A stretch of DNA of 64,000 bases from Tyto alba (lineage: Eukaryota; Chordata; Aves; Strigiformes; Tytonidae). The notes below the pieces were generated by a model. It was not told the DNA's origin. It saw only the letters and a program-made list of their open reading frames with translations, and made no database searches. How positions within the stretch are numbered: the first letter of the stretch is position 1; each line of letters starts with the position of its first letter. Shown piece after piece: positions 62,046-64,000 of the stretch. A program made the translations under genes and the position numbers. Where the stretch lies: positions 1,798,001 through 1,862,000 of the forward strand of contig NW_024881276.1 in assembly GCF_018691265.1 (NCBI RefSeq), in the 5' to 3' direction.

Positions 62046-64000
62046 TGGCAGGGTGATAGATGACTTTTAAAAGTAGTAGCATTTTTTCCCTTCCTTCCCC
62101 CAAAAGAAAACAGAGGCATCTAATATGGATATCTCTTTACAAAATTAACCTTGAGTAGCTACCTGAAGCATTAAAAAAAATAAGACAAGGAATAAGCATA
62201 TAATAAAATGGGCCGATTTCCTCTCTCAAGAAGCCTGTAAATATATAGGAGAAGACAAGAAGGAGAATAACTGCCAGGAAGAGAATAGAAAGAAAGAAGC
62301 AAAGCAACAGATGGAAAAATCATGGCAAGGAGCTAGATGAAGTTAAGCAAAAATAGAAGTCTGGGAGATAAATCAAGAGGAAAAAAAATGGAAGTCAGAA
62401 GTGGGAAATATACACATCTTACAAGGGAAATGTATACATCTTAGACGAGAAAATTAAAAAAAAAGGAGAAAGGAGAATTCTAGTGAGACTGAATGCTGAT
62501 GTATCTGAAGCAAAATAGCCTCAAGGAAAGAATAAGGACACAAAAGTTGTATTGCTTTAATCATGCTATGTGGTTACCCAAGTAAAACCTCCTGAGCATA
62601 GGCTCAGCAGTGTAGATCTAAATATGTTTGTATCAGTAGAGCATATTCATAAAAGAAATGGAAAATCTGCAGGGCACAAATACAGCTAATAGCAGCAAAG
62701 GCAATGCAACAGTCAGGTTGGAAAAAAAAAAAAAAGAGATAAGGAATTGCACATTCTGCTCAGCAGTAACAACAGAGTAACATTTTAATAGTGCCTCTTA
62801 AGTGTTATTGCAGAAAGGTTTAACTTCTGAAATCAAACAATAAATTCAACTGTCAAACGAAGGTTTCCAAACCTCGCATGGCTCCCTCCCATGCCAAGAC
62901 ACAGCTTAGACTGCACACTTTCTGGCGCATTTGCTTTGCAGAGAAGAGTCTCAGCAGCTTAGGCAATTGCCCCTGTCCCTCACGAGCATGGCGGAGGTTC
63001 TGGGGGAAGACTTCAAGTTTTGGGCTGCTAACTTCAGTCCTCTCCACTGCACGTGAACTCGAGGCCAAAGGCAGGAATGCCCACCCAGACACTGCGCAGG
63101 GATCCACTGCCATCAGCACGGGATTCTGGGGAGGTAACCGGATATTTACGTATTTTGAATACATGTTCAAAGACAGTTAGGAAGCACATCAAAGAGAACA
63201 AGATCGATGTACAAACTAATCCTCTGTTCTCTTGCGTTTCAGAGCAATTACACTCCCTTTGAGGCACCGTGGATTTCAGCTGACTCAACCAGTGCCTGGG
63301 TGCCAAAGGCATCTTGGTAGATCTGATAAGCCAGATAATTCATGCACAGATGAACAGCAGTTACTGTTCTGCTCATCCCTTTCCATTATTAATATTTTTG
63401 CAGCTGGTTTGCTTTCTTAGATAGAGGATAATAAAGATTCACATGATAAGACCAGGGTCTCTATTATTAGTATGCAAAAGCAACCTTCATTAATGTCTAC
63501 TGACAGCATGACCACTTAAGTGATTCAGTCTGGTGTCCTTTAGTCACAGACTCTTGAGGACTAAGGCTTTCTATATAGCAGCAGGGATCACTTCCACACT
63601 AAACACCGATGCTCAGTGAATCCAACTTCTGATTAATTAGTTTTCTTTTACTGTCTTTTCATGTCTAAAAGGGATTTTTATATCAATTTATCACATTCAA
63701 CAAACCAGCACAAAGCAAAGTTAGAGCTGTTGTAATTATTGTATTCTCTTTTTTTCACACTGAGTGAATAGAGAGCATCCATTTTAATTCTAGTGTGAGC
63801 AGGCACATCACCCCAGAAGCCCATCTTGATGCAGGGATCTGGAGCGAGATACTGGACAGGTCAGTCTTAAAGGTGACAGGGCTCCCGTTCGCTGCACTAT
63901 GTATTAATAAACCCAGACCAGCAGAGCCAGAGACATTCCTACATTACAGAAATTTCCATAATGAAGCATAATCAGTGGAGTTAAGCTCATTTATAACAGA

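Larger units (their letters stand above)
57804..64000. other. Right-end non-coding stretch with A-rich simple repeats
   Basis: No gene or interspersed family recognised to the window end. A GC-richer, pyrimidine-rich part at 60200-60770 has overlapping frames of 72-133 codons without domains. A similar part at 62850-63330 has frames up to 105 codons, also featureless. A 19-bp imperfect direct repeat (GGGAAAT.TA.ACATCTTA) occurs at 62403-62421 and 62425-62443. Simple repeats are listed separately. Confidence 0.45.

Overview
The window looks like non-coding DNA from a bird nuclear genome, either intergenic or inside a large intron. The diagnosis rests on the repeats. There are six CR1 LINE fragments. 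The three best-preserved 3' ends finish in the avian-style ATTCTATG-like octamer, with no poly(A) tail. There are also three solo LTRs of bird endogenous-retrovirus type. The background is AT-rich and CpG-poor, with many A/T homopolymers and simple repeats. I found no intact protein-coding gene, no rRNA or tRNA gene, no CRISPR array and no bacterial-style operon. The reading frames longer than 100 codons fall in repeats, simple sequence or GC-rich patches, and none has a recognisable domain.

Layout: 1-1461 is a broken CR1 reverse-transcriptase segment (minus strand) running off the left edge. 1462-9434 is AT-rich single-copy-looking DNA with a small CpG cluster near 2.05 kb and a TATA-plus-splice-donor patch near 4.3-4.5 kb. 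9435-9568 is a diverged 67-bp tandem duplication. 17785-17975 is a CR1 3' tail. 22512-23103 and 36792-37357 are two solo LTRs of one family, both minus strand, each with near-matching 5-bp flanks. 24255-24540 is the most CpG-dense patch outside repeats. 28195-28370 is probably a very old CR1 piece. 32700-33600 and 33940-34740 are two CR1 tails of different ages in the same orientation. 39074-39192 is a compound (TAA)n-(CACAAA)n microsatellite.

44421-45481 is a 1.06-kb solo LTR (plus strand) with a 4-bp target duplication, lying inside a GC-richer block of about 44.0-46.3 kb. 49850-51020 is a GC/GT-rich insert that resembles an LTR or retroviral leader but could not be classified. 51881-52428 is a minus-strand CR1 carrying a 24-bp near-perfect inverted repeat that looks like a template-switch mutation. 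57.7-58.9 kb holds a cluster of TA-, CAAA- and A-rich simple repeats. The rest is AT-rich DNA without recognisable content.

No gene-to-gene interplay can be described. The only potentially functional signals are promoter-like: the CpG patch at 24.3 kb with a consensus splice donor at 24,650/24,651, and two TATA-donor pairs at 4.33/4.54 kb and 50.32/50.47 kb. All three are inferences. No previously undescribed system with sequence support was found. The most distinctive single observation is the de novo hairpin inside the 52-kb CR1.
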